A DNA stretch of 64,000 nt, taken from positions 3,472,001 through 3,536,000 of the forward strand of contig NZ_CP135963.1 in assembly GCF_032460525.1 (NCBI RefSeq). The letters are read 5' to 3'. Below the pieces are notes generated by a model, which worked only from the letters and a program-made list of their open reading frames with translations, was not told the origin of the DNA and did no database searches. Origin of the DNA: Geodermatophilus sp. DSM 44513 (GTDB lineage: Bacteria > Actinomycetota > Actinomycetes > Mycobacteriales > Geodermatophilaceae). The translations under genes and the position numbers were made by a program. Below, one piece after another: positions 27,034-35,638 of this stretch (positions within the stretch are counted from its first letter, which is position 1; each line of letters starts with the position of its first letter).

Positions 27034-28049
27034 GCGGCCGGCGGCACGACAAGCGGTCGGACGAGGACGACGTCCGGGTACGGCCCGGCCGGCGCGGCTC
27101 GCGGCCGCGCACCCGGACCCGGCCGGCCCACTCCGGCGCCGTCCCGGGCCTGGTGGTCGCCGTCGACCGCGGCCGGATGACGGTGCGGGTCGGCGGCCCG
27201 GACGGCGCCCCGGTGGAGGTCACCGCGATGCGTGCCCGCGAGCTCGGCAAGCACGGCGTCGTCGTCGGCGACCGGGTGCGGTTGGTCGGCGACACCAGCG
27301 GGCGCACCGACTCCCTGGCTCGCATCGTCGCCATCGAGGACCGCACCACCTCGCTGCGCCGCACGGCCGACGACACCGACCCGACCGAGCGGGTGGTCGT
27401 CGCCAACGCCGACCAGCTGGTCGTGGTCACCGCGGTCACCGACCCCGACCCGGCGCTGGGCTTCCTCGACCGCTGCGTGGTGGCCGCCTACGCCGGCGGG
27501 CTGGAGCCGCTGCTCTGCCTCACCAAGACCGACCTGGCCAGCCCGCAGCCGCTGCTCGACCGCTACGCCGGCCTGGACGTCGACGCCGTCCCGATGTCGC
27601 GGGAGGCGCCGCTGGACGCGCTGCTGGAGCGGCTGGACGGGCGGATGAGCGTGCTGGTCGGGCAGTCCGGCGTCGGCAAGTCCACGCTGGTCAACCGGCT
27701 GGTGCCGGACGCCTTCCGGGCCACCGGCGACGTGAGCAAGGTGGGCAAGGGCCGGCACACGTCGTCCTCGGCGGTGCTGCTGGACCTGCCCGGCGGTGGG
27801 ACGGTCATCGACACCCCGGGCATCCGCTCGTTCGGCCTGGCGCACGTGACCGCCGAGGACGTCGTCGCCGCGTTCGACGACGTGGCCGAGGCCGCGGTCG
27901 GCTGCCCGCCCGGCTGCGGGCACACCGCCGAGGACCCCGACTGCGCACTGGACGCCTGGGCCGACGCCGGCCCGCCCGCCCGGCGGGAGCGGCTGGAGAG
28001 CCTGCGCCGGCTGCTGGACGCCGTCGGCCAGCTCGGCCCGGGGTACTGA
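27030..28049 (+). CDS. rsgA: ribosome small-subunit-dependent GTPase A
   Basis: About 339-residue circularly permuted GTPase acting in 30S maturation. An OB-fold follows the conserved DEDDVRVRPGRRGSRPRTRT block. G motifs occur in the order G4 (LTKTDLA), G1 (GQSGVGKST), G2 and G3 (DTPGIRSFG), and a C-terminal zinc knuckle is CPPGCGHTAEDPDC. No ATG, GTG or TTG lies between the aroA stop and the conserved region. Either CTG 27030 (overlapping the aroA TGA, with GGGGG about 8 nt upstream) or GTG 27003 inside aroA is the start. I give the CTG. Confidence 0.9.
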   Translation: MSGRRHDKRSDEDDVRVRPGRRGSRPRTRTRPAHSGAVPGLVVAVDRGRMTVRVGGPDGAPVEVTAMRARELGKHGVVVGDRVRLVGDTSGRTDSLARIVAIEDRTTSLRRTADDTDPTERVVVANADQLVVVTAVTDPDPALGFLDRCVVAAYAGGLEPLLCLTKTDLASPQPLLDRYAGLDVDAVPMSREAPLDALLERLDGRMSVLVGQSGVGKSTLVNRLVPDAFRATGDVSKVGKGRHTSSSAVLLDLPGGGTVIDTPGIRSFGLAHVTAEDVVAAFDDVAEAAVGCPPGCGHTAEDPDCALDAWADAGPPARRERLESLRRLLDAVGQLGPGY

Positions 28050-28095
28050 GCTCCCGCGACGGGTGGCCGACCCCGGCGGCACGGACCGGCTCGGG

Positions 28096-28101
28096 TAGAG
28101 A
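28096..28101 (+). promoter_or_regulatory. leaderless -10 (TAGAGA)
   Basis: Ends 7 nt before the GTG at 28109 of the esterase gene. The last base departs from TAnnnT, so it is a weaker example. Confidence 0.35.
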
Positions 28102-28108
28102 GACCCCC

Positions 28109-29008
28109 GTGCCGAGTCCCGCCAGCCGCCTGCTGCCCCCGCTGTTCCGCCTGTTCGGCTTCCGGCGGGAGTTCGAGGACCCGGCGGCCATGCTGCGCGG
28201 CGTGCGGGACCGCCAGGTGCGGCCGATCCCGTTCGGGCCACCGCGGGGACTGCGCTCGGTCCGGATCGAGGTCGACGTCCAGCACGACACCGGCTGGCCG
28301 GTGTACCGCGTCCTGCCGCGGTCCCGGACGCCGGTCCGGTCCGCCGTCTACGTGCACGGGGGCGCCTGGGTCAACCAGATCCACCCGCTGCACTGGCGGC
28401 TCGTCGCCGGGCTCGCCGCCCGCACGGGCACCGGGTTCACCGTGCCGATCTACCCGCTGGCGCCGGTGGGGACCGCGGCGACGGTCGTGCCCCCCGTCGC
28501 CGACCTGCTCGCCGCCCTCGTCGACCGGTACGGCGCCGGGCGGGTCGCCGTCCTGGGTGACTCGGCGGGCGGGCAGATCGCGCTGTCCGCGGCGCTGCTG
28601 CTGCGTGACCGGGGCGTGCCACCGCTGCACCGGACGGTGCTCATCTCACCCGCGACGGACCTGACCCTGGCCAACCCCGAGATCGACCTCGTCGAGCCGC
28701 ACGACCCGTGGCTCGCCCGGCCCGGCACCCGCGCCGCGATCGAGCTGTGGCGGGGCGACCTGCCGCTCACCGACCCCCTGGTCAGCCCCCTGTTCGGCGA
28801 CCTGGCCGGCCTCGGCCCGCTGACCGTCTTCAGCGGCACCCGGGACATCACCAGCCCGGACACCCGGCTGCTGGTCGGCCGCGCCCGTGCCGCCGGGGTG
28901 CAGGTCGACCACCACGAGGAGCCGGGCCTGGTCCACGTGCACCCCCTCCTGCCGGTGTCCGAGGGTCGGCGGGCGCGGCGGCTCCTGGCCGACGTCCTCG
29001 CCGGCTGA
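28109..29008 (+). CDS. alpha/beta hydrolase, HSL-type esterase
   Basis: 299-residue esterase of the hormone-sensitive-lipase family. The oxyanion-hole motif is VYVHGGAWVNQ, the nucleophile elbow is LGDSAGGQIALSAALLL, the acid is in SGTRDITSPDTRLL, and the His is in GLVHVHPLL. No signal peptide was found. It probably hydrolyses short acyl esters. It is the first gene after the conserved aroA-rsgA block and begins the accessory region. Confidence 0.88.
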   Translation: MPSPASRLLPPLFRLFGFRREFEDPAAMLRGVRDRQVRPIPFGPPRGLRSVRIEVDVQHDTGWPVYRVLPRSRTPVRSAVYVHGGAWVNQIHPLHWRLVAGLAARTGTGFTVPIYPLAPVGTAATVVPPVADLLAALVDRYGAGRVAVLGDSAGGQIALSAALLLRDRGVPPLHRTVLISPATDLTLANPEIDLVEPHDPWLARPGTRAAIELWRGDLPLTDPLVSPLFGDLAGLGPLTVFSGTRDITSPDTRLLVGRARAAGVQVDHHEEPGLVHVHPLLPVSEGRRARRLLADVLAG

Positions 29009-29047
29009 CCCCGCCGCCGGGTGGAGCACGGCGCCGGGGGTGCGCTC

Positions 29048-29605
29048 TCAGACGTCGACCCAGCCGCCGATGCGCCAGTAGAGGCCGGCCTCGCGGGTGA
29101 GCAGGCCCTCGTCGACCAGGTAGCGGCGCAGGGCGGCGGTGTCGGGGTGCCAGACCGCGAGCAGCGCGTTGACCTCCCGCTCCGGGTAGCGGACGCCGGC
29201 GTCGAAGACCCGGACGAGGTGCTCCAGGACGACGCGTCGCTTGCTGTGCTGCGCCGGGATCGAGACCAGCCGTCCCTCGCGGACGAACGCGGACAGCACG
29301 GCGTCCTCGGCCGGGTCGGCCGACAGCGGCTCCGGCGGCGGCGCGGCCTCGGCGGCGGCCCGGGCCGCCGCGCCGAAGTGCGCGGTGAGCAGCTCGAGCC
29401 CGTGCCCGTCGCGGCGGACCAGGCCGGCCCGCCCCAGCCGGCGCGCGGCCAGCGCCACGTCCCTGAGCGGCAGGCCGGCGACCTCGGCGACCCGCTCGAG
29501 CGTGCCGGCACCCAGCGCGAGGGCGGCGACGACCTTGAGCCGGGTCGGGTCGGCCAGCAGCCCGGCGATCGTCGCGGCGTCCACTCCCCGACCGTATCCG
29601 CGCAT
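29048..29605 (-). CDS. DUF2087 protein with winged-helix N-terminus
   Basis: 185 residues. The N-terminal about 75 residues look like an ArsR-type winged helix (LADPTRLKVVAALALGAGTLERVAEVAGL). The C-terminal part is DUF2087 (LVSIPAQHSKRRVVLEHLVRVFDAGVRYPEREVNALL). Proteins of this architecture are thought to be regulators but are uncharacterised. ATG 29605 has an aggag ribosome-binding site; GTG 29584 is an alternative with poor spacing. Divergent from the small DUF2795 gene. Confidence 0.8.
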   Translation of the reverse strand: MRGYGRGVDAATIAGLLADPTRLKVVAALALGAGTLERVAEVAGLPLRDVALAARRLGRAGLVRRDGHGLELLTAHFGAAARAAAEAAPPPEPLSADPAEDAVLSAFVREGRLVSIPAQHSKRRVVLEHLVRVFDAGVRYPEREVNALLAVWHPDTAALRRYLVDEGLLTREAGLYWRIGGWVDV

Positions 29606-29636
29606 CGCCGGCTCCTGTCAGGGGTAGCCGGGGGTC

Positions 29637-29813
29637 ATGGTGAGCCCCATCGAGATCCAGAAGGCCCTCAAGGGCATGGACTACCCGGCCAGCAAGCAGC
29701 AGATCCTCGAGCACGCCAAGGGCAGCGACAAGGAGGTCGTGGACGCACTGGAGAAGATCGACGACCGGGAGTACGACGGGCCCAGCGGGGTGAGCGCCGC
29801 GGTCTTCGACTGA
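29637..29813 (+). CDS. DUF2795 domain-containing small protein
   Basis: 58 residues starting [20 protein letters not shown] and containing [19 protein letters not shown], the compact helical DUF2795 pattern found in many actinobacteria. The function is unknown. ATG 29637; the next codon is GTG 29640. Its tail is followed within 8 bases by the hisN promoter. Confidence 0.82.
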   Translation: MVSPIEIQKALKGMDYPASKQQILEHAKGSDKEVVDALEKIDDREYDGPSGVSAAVFD

Positions 29814-29821
29814 GCGCCCGC

Positions 29822-29827
29822 TAGGTT
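29822..29827 (+). promoter_or_regulatory. leaderless -10 (TAGGTT) for hisN
   Basis: Ends 8 nt before ATG 29836. The spacing argues for this ATG over the GTG at 29830. Confidence 0.45.
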
Positions 29828-29835
29828 CGGTGCCC

Positions 29836-30642
29836 ATGACACCGGGCCGGGACTACACCGGGGACATGCACCTGGCGCACGTGCTGGCCGACCAGGCGGA
29901 CTCCATCAGCCTCGACCGCTTCCGTGCCCAGGACCTCCGGGTCGACACCAAGCCGGACCTCACGCCGGTCACCGACGCCGACCGGGCCGTGGAGGAACAG
30001 CTGCGGATCACGCTGGCCCGGGCGCGCACCCGGGACGCGGTGCTCGGCGAGGAGATGGGCGCGACCGGCCACGGGCCGCGGCGCTGGGTGCTCGACCCGA
30101 TCGACGGCACCAAGAACTTCGTGCGCGGCGTGCCGGTGTGGGCCACGCTCATCGCGCTGTTCGACGGTGACGAGCCGGTGGTCGGGCTGGTCTCGGCGCC
30201 GGCGCTCAACCGCCGCTGGTGGGCGGCCAAGGGCGTCGGCGCCTGGACCGGCCGCCGGCTGGAGTCCGCCGCCCGGTGCACCGTGTCGGGGGTGGGCGCG
30301 CTGGGCGACGCGAGCCTGTCCTACTCCAGCCTGTCCGGCTGGGAGGAGCGCGGCCTGCTCGGCGGTTTCCTCGACCTCAGCCGGGCGGTGTGGCGCACCC
30401 GCGGCTACGGCGACTTCTGGAGCTACGTGCTGCTCGCCGAGGGGGCGGTGGACCTCGCCTGCGAGCCGGAGGTCTCCGTCTGGGACCTCGCCGCCCTCGA
30501 CGTCATCGTGCGCGAGGCCGGCGGGGCGTTCACCGACCTGTCCGGGACGCCGGGCCCCGCCGGCGGCAGCGCCCTGGCCAGCAACGGACTGCTGCACGAC
30601 GCCGCACTGGACGTGCTGCGCCCCGCACCCGAGGCGGCCTGA
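29836..30642 (+). CDS. hisN: histidinol-phosphatase, inositol-monophosphatase family
   Basis: 268-residue magnesium-dependent phosphatase of the IMPase fold, like the actinobacterial HisN that performs the histidinol-phosphate step. Metal ligands are in [23 protein letters not shown] and [15 protein letters not shown]. Activity on inositol phosphates cannot be excluded. ATG 29836 is chosen from promoter spacing. A family-A hairpin begins directly after the stop. Confidence 0.82.
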   Translation: MTPGRDYTGDMHLAHVLADQADSISLDRFRAQDLRVDTKPDLTPVTDADRAVEEQLRITLARARTRDAVLGEEMGATGHGPRRWVLDPIDGTKNFVRGVPVWATLIALFDGDEPVVGLVSAPALNRRWWAAKGVGAWTGRRLESAARCTVSGVGALGDASLSYSSLSGWEERGLLGGFLDLSRAVWRTRGYGDFWSYVLLAEGAVDLACEPEVSVWDLAALDVIVREAGGAFTDLSGTPGPAGGSALASNGLLHDAALDVLRPAPEAA

Positions 30643-30702
30643 GGCCCCCCTGCAGGGTCCCGCCGCGAGCCTGCGAGCGGCGGGGGGCAGGGGGGGGTCC
30701 TT
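30643..30702 (-). repeat. family-A intergenic hairpin repeat, copy 4
   Basis: The stem ggcccccctgc (30643-30653) pairs with gcagggggggtcc (30687-30699 region) around gcgagcctgcgagc. It separates the convergent hisN and a small minus-strand gene and touches both stop regions, so it could terminate both. Confidence 0.75.
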
Positions 30703-30704
30703 GC

Positions 30705-30878
30705 TCAGCGGCCGGTGCCGGGGCCGCGACCACCCTGGAAGCGGCGGCGGGCGTCGTCGATCTTCGCCCGGGTCTTCGGGTCCTTGGCCAGCTGCTGGGC
30801 CTTGGCCGTGGCCTGGTCGATGACCTGGCGACCCTTCGGGGTGTTGGCGAACTGGACCAGCTTGGTGATCAGCGACAC
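30705..30878 (-). CDS. hypothetical 57-residue protein
   Basis: A short, basic, helical protein (VSLITKLVQFANTPKGRQV..., then AQQLAKDPKTRAKIDDARRR). No family is recognised with confidence; similar short proteins are widespread in actinobacteria. GTG 30878 has an aggag site 7 nt upstream that overlaps the stop of the sugar-kinase gene. GTG 30893, which would overlap that stop directly, is an alternative. It is the last gene of the minus-strand operon 35527-30705. Confidence 0.65.
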   Translation of the reverse strand: MSLITKLVQFANTPKGRQVIDQATAKAQQLAKDPKTRAKIDDARRRFQGGRGPGTGR

Positions 30879-30889
30879 GCCGGTGCTCC

Positions 30890-32329
30890 TCACGTCGTCG
30901 GGGCGGCTGCTCCACCCTCCCGCTCCGTCCAACGCGGCGCGGACGTCGCCCGTTCCGCCATCCAGCGGTCGCGGACCGCGGCGAGCTCCGGCGCCGCCCG
31001 CGGCTCGACCGGCCGGCCGGCCTCCTGCCGCCGCGCCACCGGCACCCCCGTGCCGCGCGCGGCGAGCAGCGCGGCGCCCACCGCCGAGGCGCTGCGCAGC
31101 GGCAGGTACCGCACGGGGACGGCGAGCACGTCGGCGAGCAGCTGCCGGACGACGGCCGGGCGCCCGCCCCCGCCGGTGAGCACGACCGGCCCCTCCCCGC
31201 CGAGCAGCTCCGCCGCCGCCCCGACCGCCAGGACGACGCCCTCCACCGCGGCACGGGCCAGCTCGGCGCGGGTCGTGCCGGCGGACAGCCCCGTCCACGC
31301 GCCGCGGTCACCGGGCCCCGCGACGCCGCCGCGCTCGCCGGTGAGGAACGGCCGGAACAGCACGCCCCCGGCGCCGGGCGGGACGGCCGCAGCGGCGTCG
31401 AAGAGCTCGGCGGCGGTCAGGCCGAGCACGCCGCACACCCAGGACCAGGCCAGACCGCCGTTCTGCAGCGCGGCCATCGCGTACCAGCCGTCCTCGACGT
31501 CGGCGTAGCCGTGCACCGGGGGGTCGTCGGCCGGCGCCGGCGTCCACCCGGGCCGCAGCACCTGCGCGCCGGTGCCCAGGTTGACCTGCCGGCCGGTCCG
31601 GGTGCCGGCGGCGAGCAGCGCCAGCGGCGTGTCGGCGCCGCCCACGACCACCGGCACCTCGCCGACCGGCAGCGCGGCGGTGCCCACGAGCTCGGCCGAC
31701 GGCCGCACCGCGGGCAACAGCCGCGGGTCGACGCCGGCGGCCTCCACCGCCGGGACCGACCAGGCGTCGGCGACCACGTCCCAGAGCAGGGTCGCCGAGG
31801 CGTCGCTGCGGTCGGTCACCAGGGGGTCGGCGTCCGGCACGAGCGTCGCGCGGACGGCGTCCTTGGGGAGGAGCACGGCCGCCGCCCGGCCCACCAGCGC
31901 CGGCTCGTGGGTGGCCAGCCAGGCCAGCACCGGGCCGGTCATCCCGGGCACCAGCGGGTTGGCCAGGCGTGCGCGGGCGCCGTCGGGCAGGGCGCGCCAG
32001 CGGTCCACCTCGGCGGCGGCCCGGCCGTCCGGCCACAGCACCGCGGGACCCAGCGGGACGCCGGCGGCGTCGACCAGCACGGTGCCGTGCATCTGCCCGG
32101 ACAGGCCCAGCCCGGCGACCCGGCGGCCGGCCAGCAGCGGCGCCAGCCGGGCCAGCGCGTCGTCGAACGCCGCCCGCCACGCGGCCGGGTCGGTCTGCGC
32201 CCAGCCCGGGTGCGGGCGGCCGACGTCGTAGCCGGCCTCCGCCTCGGCGACGACCGCCCCGGAGCCGTCCAGGGCGACCAGCTTGAGCCCGCTCGTGCCG
32301 ACGTCCGCCCCGAGCAGGACGGCGCTCAC
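30890..32329 (-). CDS. xylB: FGGY-family carbohydrate kinase (xylulokinase-like)
   Basis: 479-residue sugar kinase. The N-terminal phosphate-binding motif is LLGADVGTSGLKLVALDGSG, then LGLSGQMHGTVLVD and WPDGRAA typical of xylulokinase. The catalytic Asp is in VVGGADTPLALLAAG, and adenosine-binding GGGGRPAVVRQLLADVL is near the C-terminus. No xylose isomerase or transporter is adjacent, so the substrate could be another ketose. GTG at 32329 overlaps the XdhC-like stop by 4 bp. Confidence 0.85.
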   Translation of the reverse strand: MSAVLLGADVGTSGLKLVALDGSGAVVAEAEAGYDVGRPHPGWAQTDPAAWRAAFDDALARLAPLLAGRRVAGLGLSGQMHGTVLVDAAGVPLGPAVLWPDGRAAAEVDRWRALPDGARARLANPLVPGMTGPVLAWLATHEPALVGRAAAVLLPKDAVRATLVPDADPLVTDRSDASATLLWDVVADAWSVPAVEAAGVDPRLLPAVRPSAELVGTAALPVGEVPVVVGGADTPLALLAAGTRTGRQVNLGTGAQVLRPGWTPAPADDPPVHGYADVEDGWYAMAALQNGGLAWSWVCGVLGLTAAELFDAAAAVPPGAGGVLFRPFLTGERGGVAGPGDRGAWTGLSAGTTRAELARAAVEGVVLAVGAAAELLGGEGPVVLTGGGGRPAVVRQLLADVLAVPVRYLPLRSASAVGAALLAARGTGVPVARRQEAGRPVEPRAAPELAAVRDRWMAERATSAPRWTEREGGAAAPTT

Positions 32330-32829
32330 CGCGGCCGGTGCGCCGGGCCGCCGTCGCGGCCGTTGCGGTCGGCCAGCAGCCCGGCCAGCGTGGCGAGCGC
32401 GATCTCCGCCGGGGTGCGCGAGCCGATGTCCAGCCCGATCGGCCGGTGCACCCGGGCGACCTCCGCCGGCGGCACCCCGAGTGCGGCCAGCGCCGCCACG
32501 TGCGGCCCCTCGTGCCGCGGGTTGCCCATCACCCCCACCCAGCGCACCGGCCGGGCCAGCGCGTCCCGGAGCACCTCGCCGAGCTCGGGCCGGTGGTGGT
32601 CGGTGACGACCACGTCGGCGTCGGCGAGGTCCTCGACGAGGTCGGCCAGGGTGAGCACCCCCGCACCCCGGGCGGGGTCGGGGTCGAGCAGCACCGTGCG
32701 GTAGCCGAGCTCGGGCGCCCAGCGCAGCAGCACCTCGGCCACCGGCGAGGCGAACACGGCGACCAGCACCCGGCTCGGCCGCTCGGCGGACGGCGCCCCG
32801 TGCGCCACCCCGCAGGCCGGGTCGGTCAC
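32326..32829 (-). CDS. XdhC family protein (Rossmann domain only)
   Basis: 167 residues resembling the C-terminal Rossmann domain of XdhC/CoxI accessory proteins that insert or guard molybdenum cofactor (VFASPVAEVLLRWAPELGYR, VVTDHH, VGVMGNPRHEG, HRPIGLDIGSRTPAEIALA). The N-terminal XdhC_CoxI domain with its conserved Cys is missing, and no molybdenum hydroxylase is nearby. GTG 32829 sits at the end of a family-B junction repeat that supplies its gaggagg ribosome-binding site. Confidence 0.8.
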   Translation of the reverse strand: MTDPACGVAHGAPSAERPSRVLVAVFASPVAEVLLRWAPELGYRTVLLDPDPARGAGVLTLADLVEDLADADVVVTDHHRPELGEVLRDALARPVRWVGVMGNPRHEGPHVAALAALGVPPAEVARVHRPIGLDIGSRTPAEIALATLAGLLADRNGRDGGPAHRPR

Positions 32830-32906
32830 GGGTCCTCCTCGCTGGCGCTCGTCGGCCACGTGACCGCCGGTGCTGTGCCTGTTCGTGACCTCGCGAGCTC
32901 GGTCAC
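32830..32906 (-). repeat. family-B stop-to-start junction repeat, copy 1
   Basis: Fills the entire gap between the alpha/beta hydrolase stop and the XdhC start. One end is the structured sequence gtgac + ctcgcgagctcg + gtcac (32885-32906), which contains the stop codon. The other end is the ribosome-binding sequence gccagcgaggaggac. It is homologous in length and both ends to 57156-57232. Confidence 0.75.
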
Positions 32907-33691
32907 GCCGCCTCCCCGAGGAAGTCGGTCAGCGCCGCGGCGAAGGCCGGGGTCCGCAGCGCGGTCGAGTGGTCACCGGGGACGAGGGTCACCCGGGCCC
33001 CGGGGATGGCCGCGGCGAGCGCCTCCGGGCGGCCCGCGAGCGGGTCGGCGTCGCCGGTGAGGACCAGCGTGGGCGCGGTGATCGCGGCCAGGTCCACCGC
33101 GCGGGTGTGCACCGCACGGGCGTGCGCGGCCAGGGCCCACCGGTCGGCGCCGAGGGCGTCGGCCATCCGGCGGAACGCGACGGTGGCCGGGTCGCGCACC
33201 TCGGTGACGTCGGCCGTCTCCAGCGCGGTGGCCAGCCCCGCCATCAGGACGCGGTGGTGCTCCGCGCTGCCGGGCTCGACGAACGCGGCACCGGCACCGC
33301 CGACCACCAGCCGGCGCACCCGGCGGTCGGTGGCCGCGGTCAGCATCGCGACGGTCGCGCCCATCGAGTAGCCGGCCAGGTCGAGGCAGTCGTGGCCGAG
33401 TGCGTCGGCCACCCGCCGCAGGTCGTCGGCCATCCGGAGCTCCCCGTAGGCGGCGGGGTCGTGCGGCTTGTCCGACCGGCCGTGCCCGCGGGCGTCGACG
33501 CCGACGACCTCCCGCCCCGCCGACAGGAGGACCCGCACGGTCCCGGTGCCGACCCAGTTGAGCCGGGTGTCGGCGACGAAGCCGTGCTGCAGGTACACCG
33601 GCGGCCGGTCACCGGGGACGCCCCACCGGTGCACGGCGACCTCGACGCCGTCGGCTCCCGGCACCCGCTGCACCGTCGCCGGGGCGGTCAC
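32903..33691 (-). CDS. alpha/beta hydrolase
   Basis: 262-residue hydrolase. The oxyanion region is [14 protein letters not shown], the strand [13 protein letters not shown] is characteristic, the nucleophile elbow is [13 protein letters not shown], the acid is in [10 protein letters not shown], and His is in [13 protein letters not shown]. No specificity can be assigned. GTG 33691 overlaps the stop of the aldo/keto reductase gene, so the genes are co-translated. Confidence 0.87.
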   Translation of the reverse strand: MTAPATVQRVPGADGVEVAVHRWGVPGDRPPVYLQHGFVADTRLNWVGTGTVRVLLSAGREVVGVDARGHGRSDKPHDPAAYGELRMADDLRRVADALGHDCLDLAGYSMGATVAMLTAATDRRVRRLVVGGAGAAFVEPGSAEHHRVLMAGLATALETADVTEVRDPATVAFRRMADALGADRWALAAHARAVHTRAVDLAAITAPTLVLTGDADPLAGRPEALAAAIPGARVTLVPGDHSTALRTPAFAAALTDFLGEAA

Positions 33692-34728
33692 GCGGCCTGC
33701 TCCGGGCTGTCGCCGTAGGTGTACCCGGCGTCCGCGTAGCGGCCGCCGATCGCCACCCCGGGCGGGGCGATCCGGGCCAGCCGGGCGAGGTCGTCGTCGG
33801 ACAGCTCCAGGTCGGCGGCGCCGACGTTCTCCTCCAGGTAGCCGCGCCGCTTGGTGCCGGGGATGGGGACCACGTCGTCCCCCTGGGCGAGCACCCAGGC
33901 CAGGGCCAGCTGCCCGGACGTGCAGCCCAGCTGCCCGGCCAGGTCGCGGACGGCGTCGACCAGCCGCAGGTTGGCCGCGAACGCCTCGCCGGTGAACCGC
34001 GGGTGGCCGCGGCGCCAGTCGTCCTCGGCGAAGTCCTCGGGGCTGCGGATCGCGCCGGTGAGGAAGCCGCGGCCCAGGGGACTGAACGGCACGATCCCGA
34101 TGCCGTGCTCGCGGGCGACGCCCAGCACGCTGTCCCCGGCGCCGGAGCTCTCCAGGTCGCGGGTCCACAGCGACCACTCGCTCTGCAGCGCCGTGATCGG
34201 GTGGACGGCGGCCGCGCGGCGGACCGACGCGGCCGACGCCTCCGACAGCCCCAGGTGCCGGACCTCGCCCCGCTCGACCAGCTCGGCCATCGCACCGACG
34301 GTGTCCTCGATGGGCACCCGGGGGTCCACCCGGTGCTGGTAGTACAGGTCGATGACGTCGACGCGCAGCCGGCGCAGGCTCGCCTCGGCGCAGGCCCGCA
34401 CGTTCTCCGGGCGGCCGTCGACCACCATGCCGCCGCGGTCGTCCCTCGACAGCGAGAACTTCGTCGCCAGCTGCACCTCGTCGCGCCGGCCGGCGACGGC
34501 CTGGCCGACCAGCTCCTCGTTGTGCCCGTCGCCGTAGACGTCGGAGGTGTCGAGGAAGGTGACGCCGAGGTCGAGGGCGCGGTGGATCGTGGCGAGGGAC
34601 TCGTCGCGGTCGGCGGCGCCGTAGGACTGGCTCATGCCCATGCAGCCCAGGCCGAGGGTGGAGACGGTCAGGCCACCTCCGGGGACGTCGCGGCCGAGGG
34701 TGCGGGTGCCGACGGGAGAGGTCACCAC
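33688..34728 (-). CDS. aldo/keto reductase
   Basis: 346-residue NADPH-dependent oxidoreductase of the AKR superfamily. Catalytic tetrad positions are visible: Asp and Tyr in [15 protein letters not shown], Lys in LATKFSLS, His in YYQHRVD. Cofactor-binding blocks are [13 protein letters not shown] and [14 protein letters not shown]. It reduces aldehydes or ketones, or detoxifies reactive carbonyls. A second AKR gene lies 19 bp upstream. GTG at 34728 or the adjacent GTG at 34725 is the start. Confidence 0.9.
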   Translation of the reverse strand: MVTSPVGTRTLGRDVPGGGLTVSTLGLGCMGMSQSYGAADRDESLATIHRALDLGVTFLDTSDVYGDGHNEELVGQAVAGRRDEVQLATKFSLSRDDRGGMVVDGRPENVRACAEASLRRLRVDVIDLYYQHRVDPRVPIEDTVGAMAELVERGEVRHLGLSEASAASVRRAAAVHPITALQSEWSLWTRDLESSGAGDSVLGVAREHGIGIVPFSPLGRGFLTGAIRSPEDFAEDDWRRGHPRFTGEAFAANLRLVDAVRDLAGQLGCTSGQLALAWVLAQGDDVVPIPGTKRRGYLEENVGAADLELSDDDLARLARIAPPGVAIGGRYADAGYTYGDSPEQAA

Positions 34729-34747
34729 GGCATCCTCACCGGCCCGG

Positions 34748-35527
34748 TCACGAGCGCGCCAGGCCGTCGATGCGGGCGACCTCCTCGGCGGACAGGGTGA
34801 GGTCCCCGATAGCCAGGTTGGCCCGGATCCGCTCCGGGGTCGCGGACTTCGGGATGACCACGATCTCGTGCTCGACGTGCCAGCGCAGCACCACCTGCGC
34901 GGGGGTGACCCCGTGGGCGTCGGCCACCTCCTGCAGGACCGGGTCGGCCAGGTCGGTGTTCCTGAACGGGCTGTACCCCTCCAGCACGACGCCGCGCTCC
35001 CGGTGCCCGGCCGCCACCGCCGGGTCGTGCTTCGCCGGCGCCCAGCTGACCTGGTTGACCTGCGGGGTCACACCGGTCGCCTCGGTGAGCCGGTCGACCT
35101 GGTCGAGGGTGTAGTTGCTGACGCCGATGGCGCGGGCCCGGCCGGCGTCCCGGGCGGCCACGAAGCGCTCCCACAGGTCCTCGCCGGGCCCGCCGGGCGG
35201 CGCGTGCACCAGCCACAGGTCGACGGCGTCCACGCCGAGGGCGTCCAGCGACTCGCTGAGCGTCTCGTCGGGACGGTCGGCCTGCCGGGGGTGCAGCTTG
35301 GTGGTGAGGAACACCTCGTCGCGGTCCACGCCGGACTCGCGCAGGGCCCGGCCCACCTCGGCCTCGTTGCGGTACATGGTCGCGGTGTCCAGGTGCCGGT
35401 AGCCGGCGTCCAGGGCGGTGCGGACGGCGTCGAGGCACTCGGTGCCGGTCATCTGCCAGGTGCCGAAGCCCAACAGCGGCATGGTGCCGCCGTCGCGGAG
35501 CGGCACGGTGGGGACGGTCGGGGTCAT
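34748..35527 (-). CDS. aldo/keto reductase (2,5-diketo-D-gluconate reductase-like)
   Basis: 259-residue AKR, the first gene of the minus-strand operon. The tetrad is [15 protein letters not shown] (Asp, Tyr), LTTKLHP (Lys) and LWLVHAP (His). It has the family C-terminal [13 protein letters not shown] and [15 protein letters not shown]. It is similar to the short bacterial AKR5-type reductases. ATG 35527; it is divergent from cbs across 111 bp. Confidence 0.9.
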   Translation of the reverse strand: MTPTVPTVPLRDGGTMPLLGFGTWQMTGTECLDAVRTALDAGYRHLDTATMYRNEAEVGRALRESGVDRDEVFLTTKLHPRQADRPDETLSESLDALGVDAVDLWLVHAPPGGPGEDLWERFVAARDAGRARAIGVSNYTLDQVDRLTEATGVTPQVNQVSWAPAKHDPAVAAGHRERGVVLEGYSPFRNTDLADPVLQEVADAHGVTPAQVVLRWHVEHEIVVIPKSATPERIRANLAIGDLTLSAEEVARIDGLARS

Positions 35528-35638
35528 GCCGGTCCGGTGCCCGCCACCCGGCCGGCCGACACCCGACACGGCGCCCCGTCGGGGAGGATGGTCGGGAGGA
35601 GGGCGGCGACCGGCCGGCCCACCGAGGAGGGCGTGGCC

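Noticed and set aside
32326..32829. A xanthine dehydrogenase operon
   Set aside because: Only a Rossmann-type XdhC domain is present, without xdhA/xdhB or molybdenum cofactor genes.
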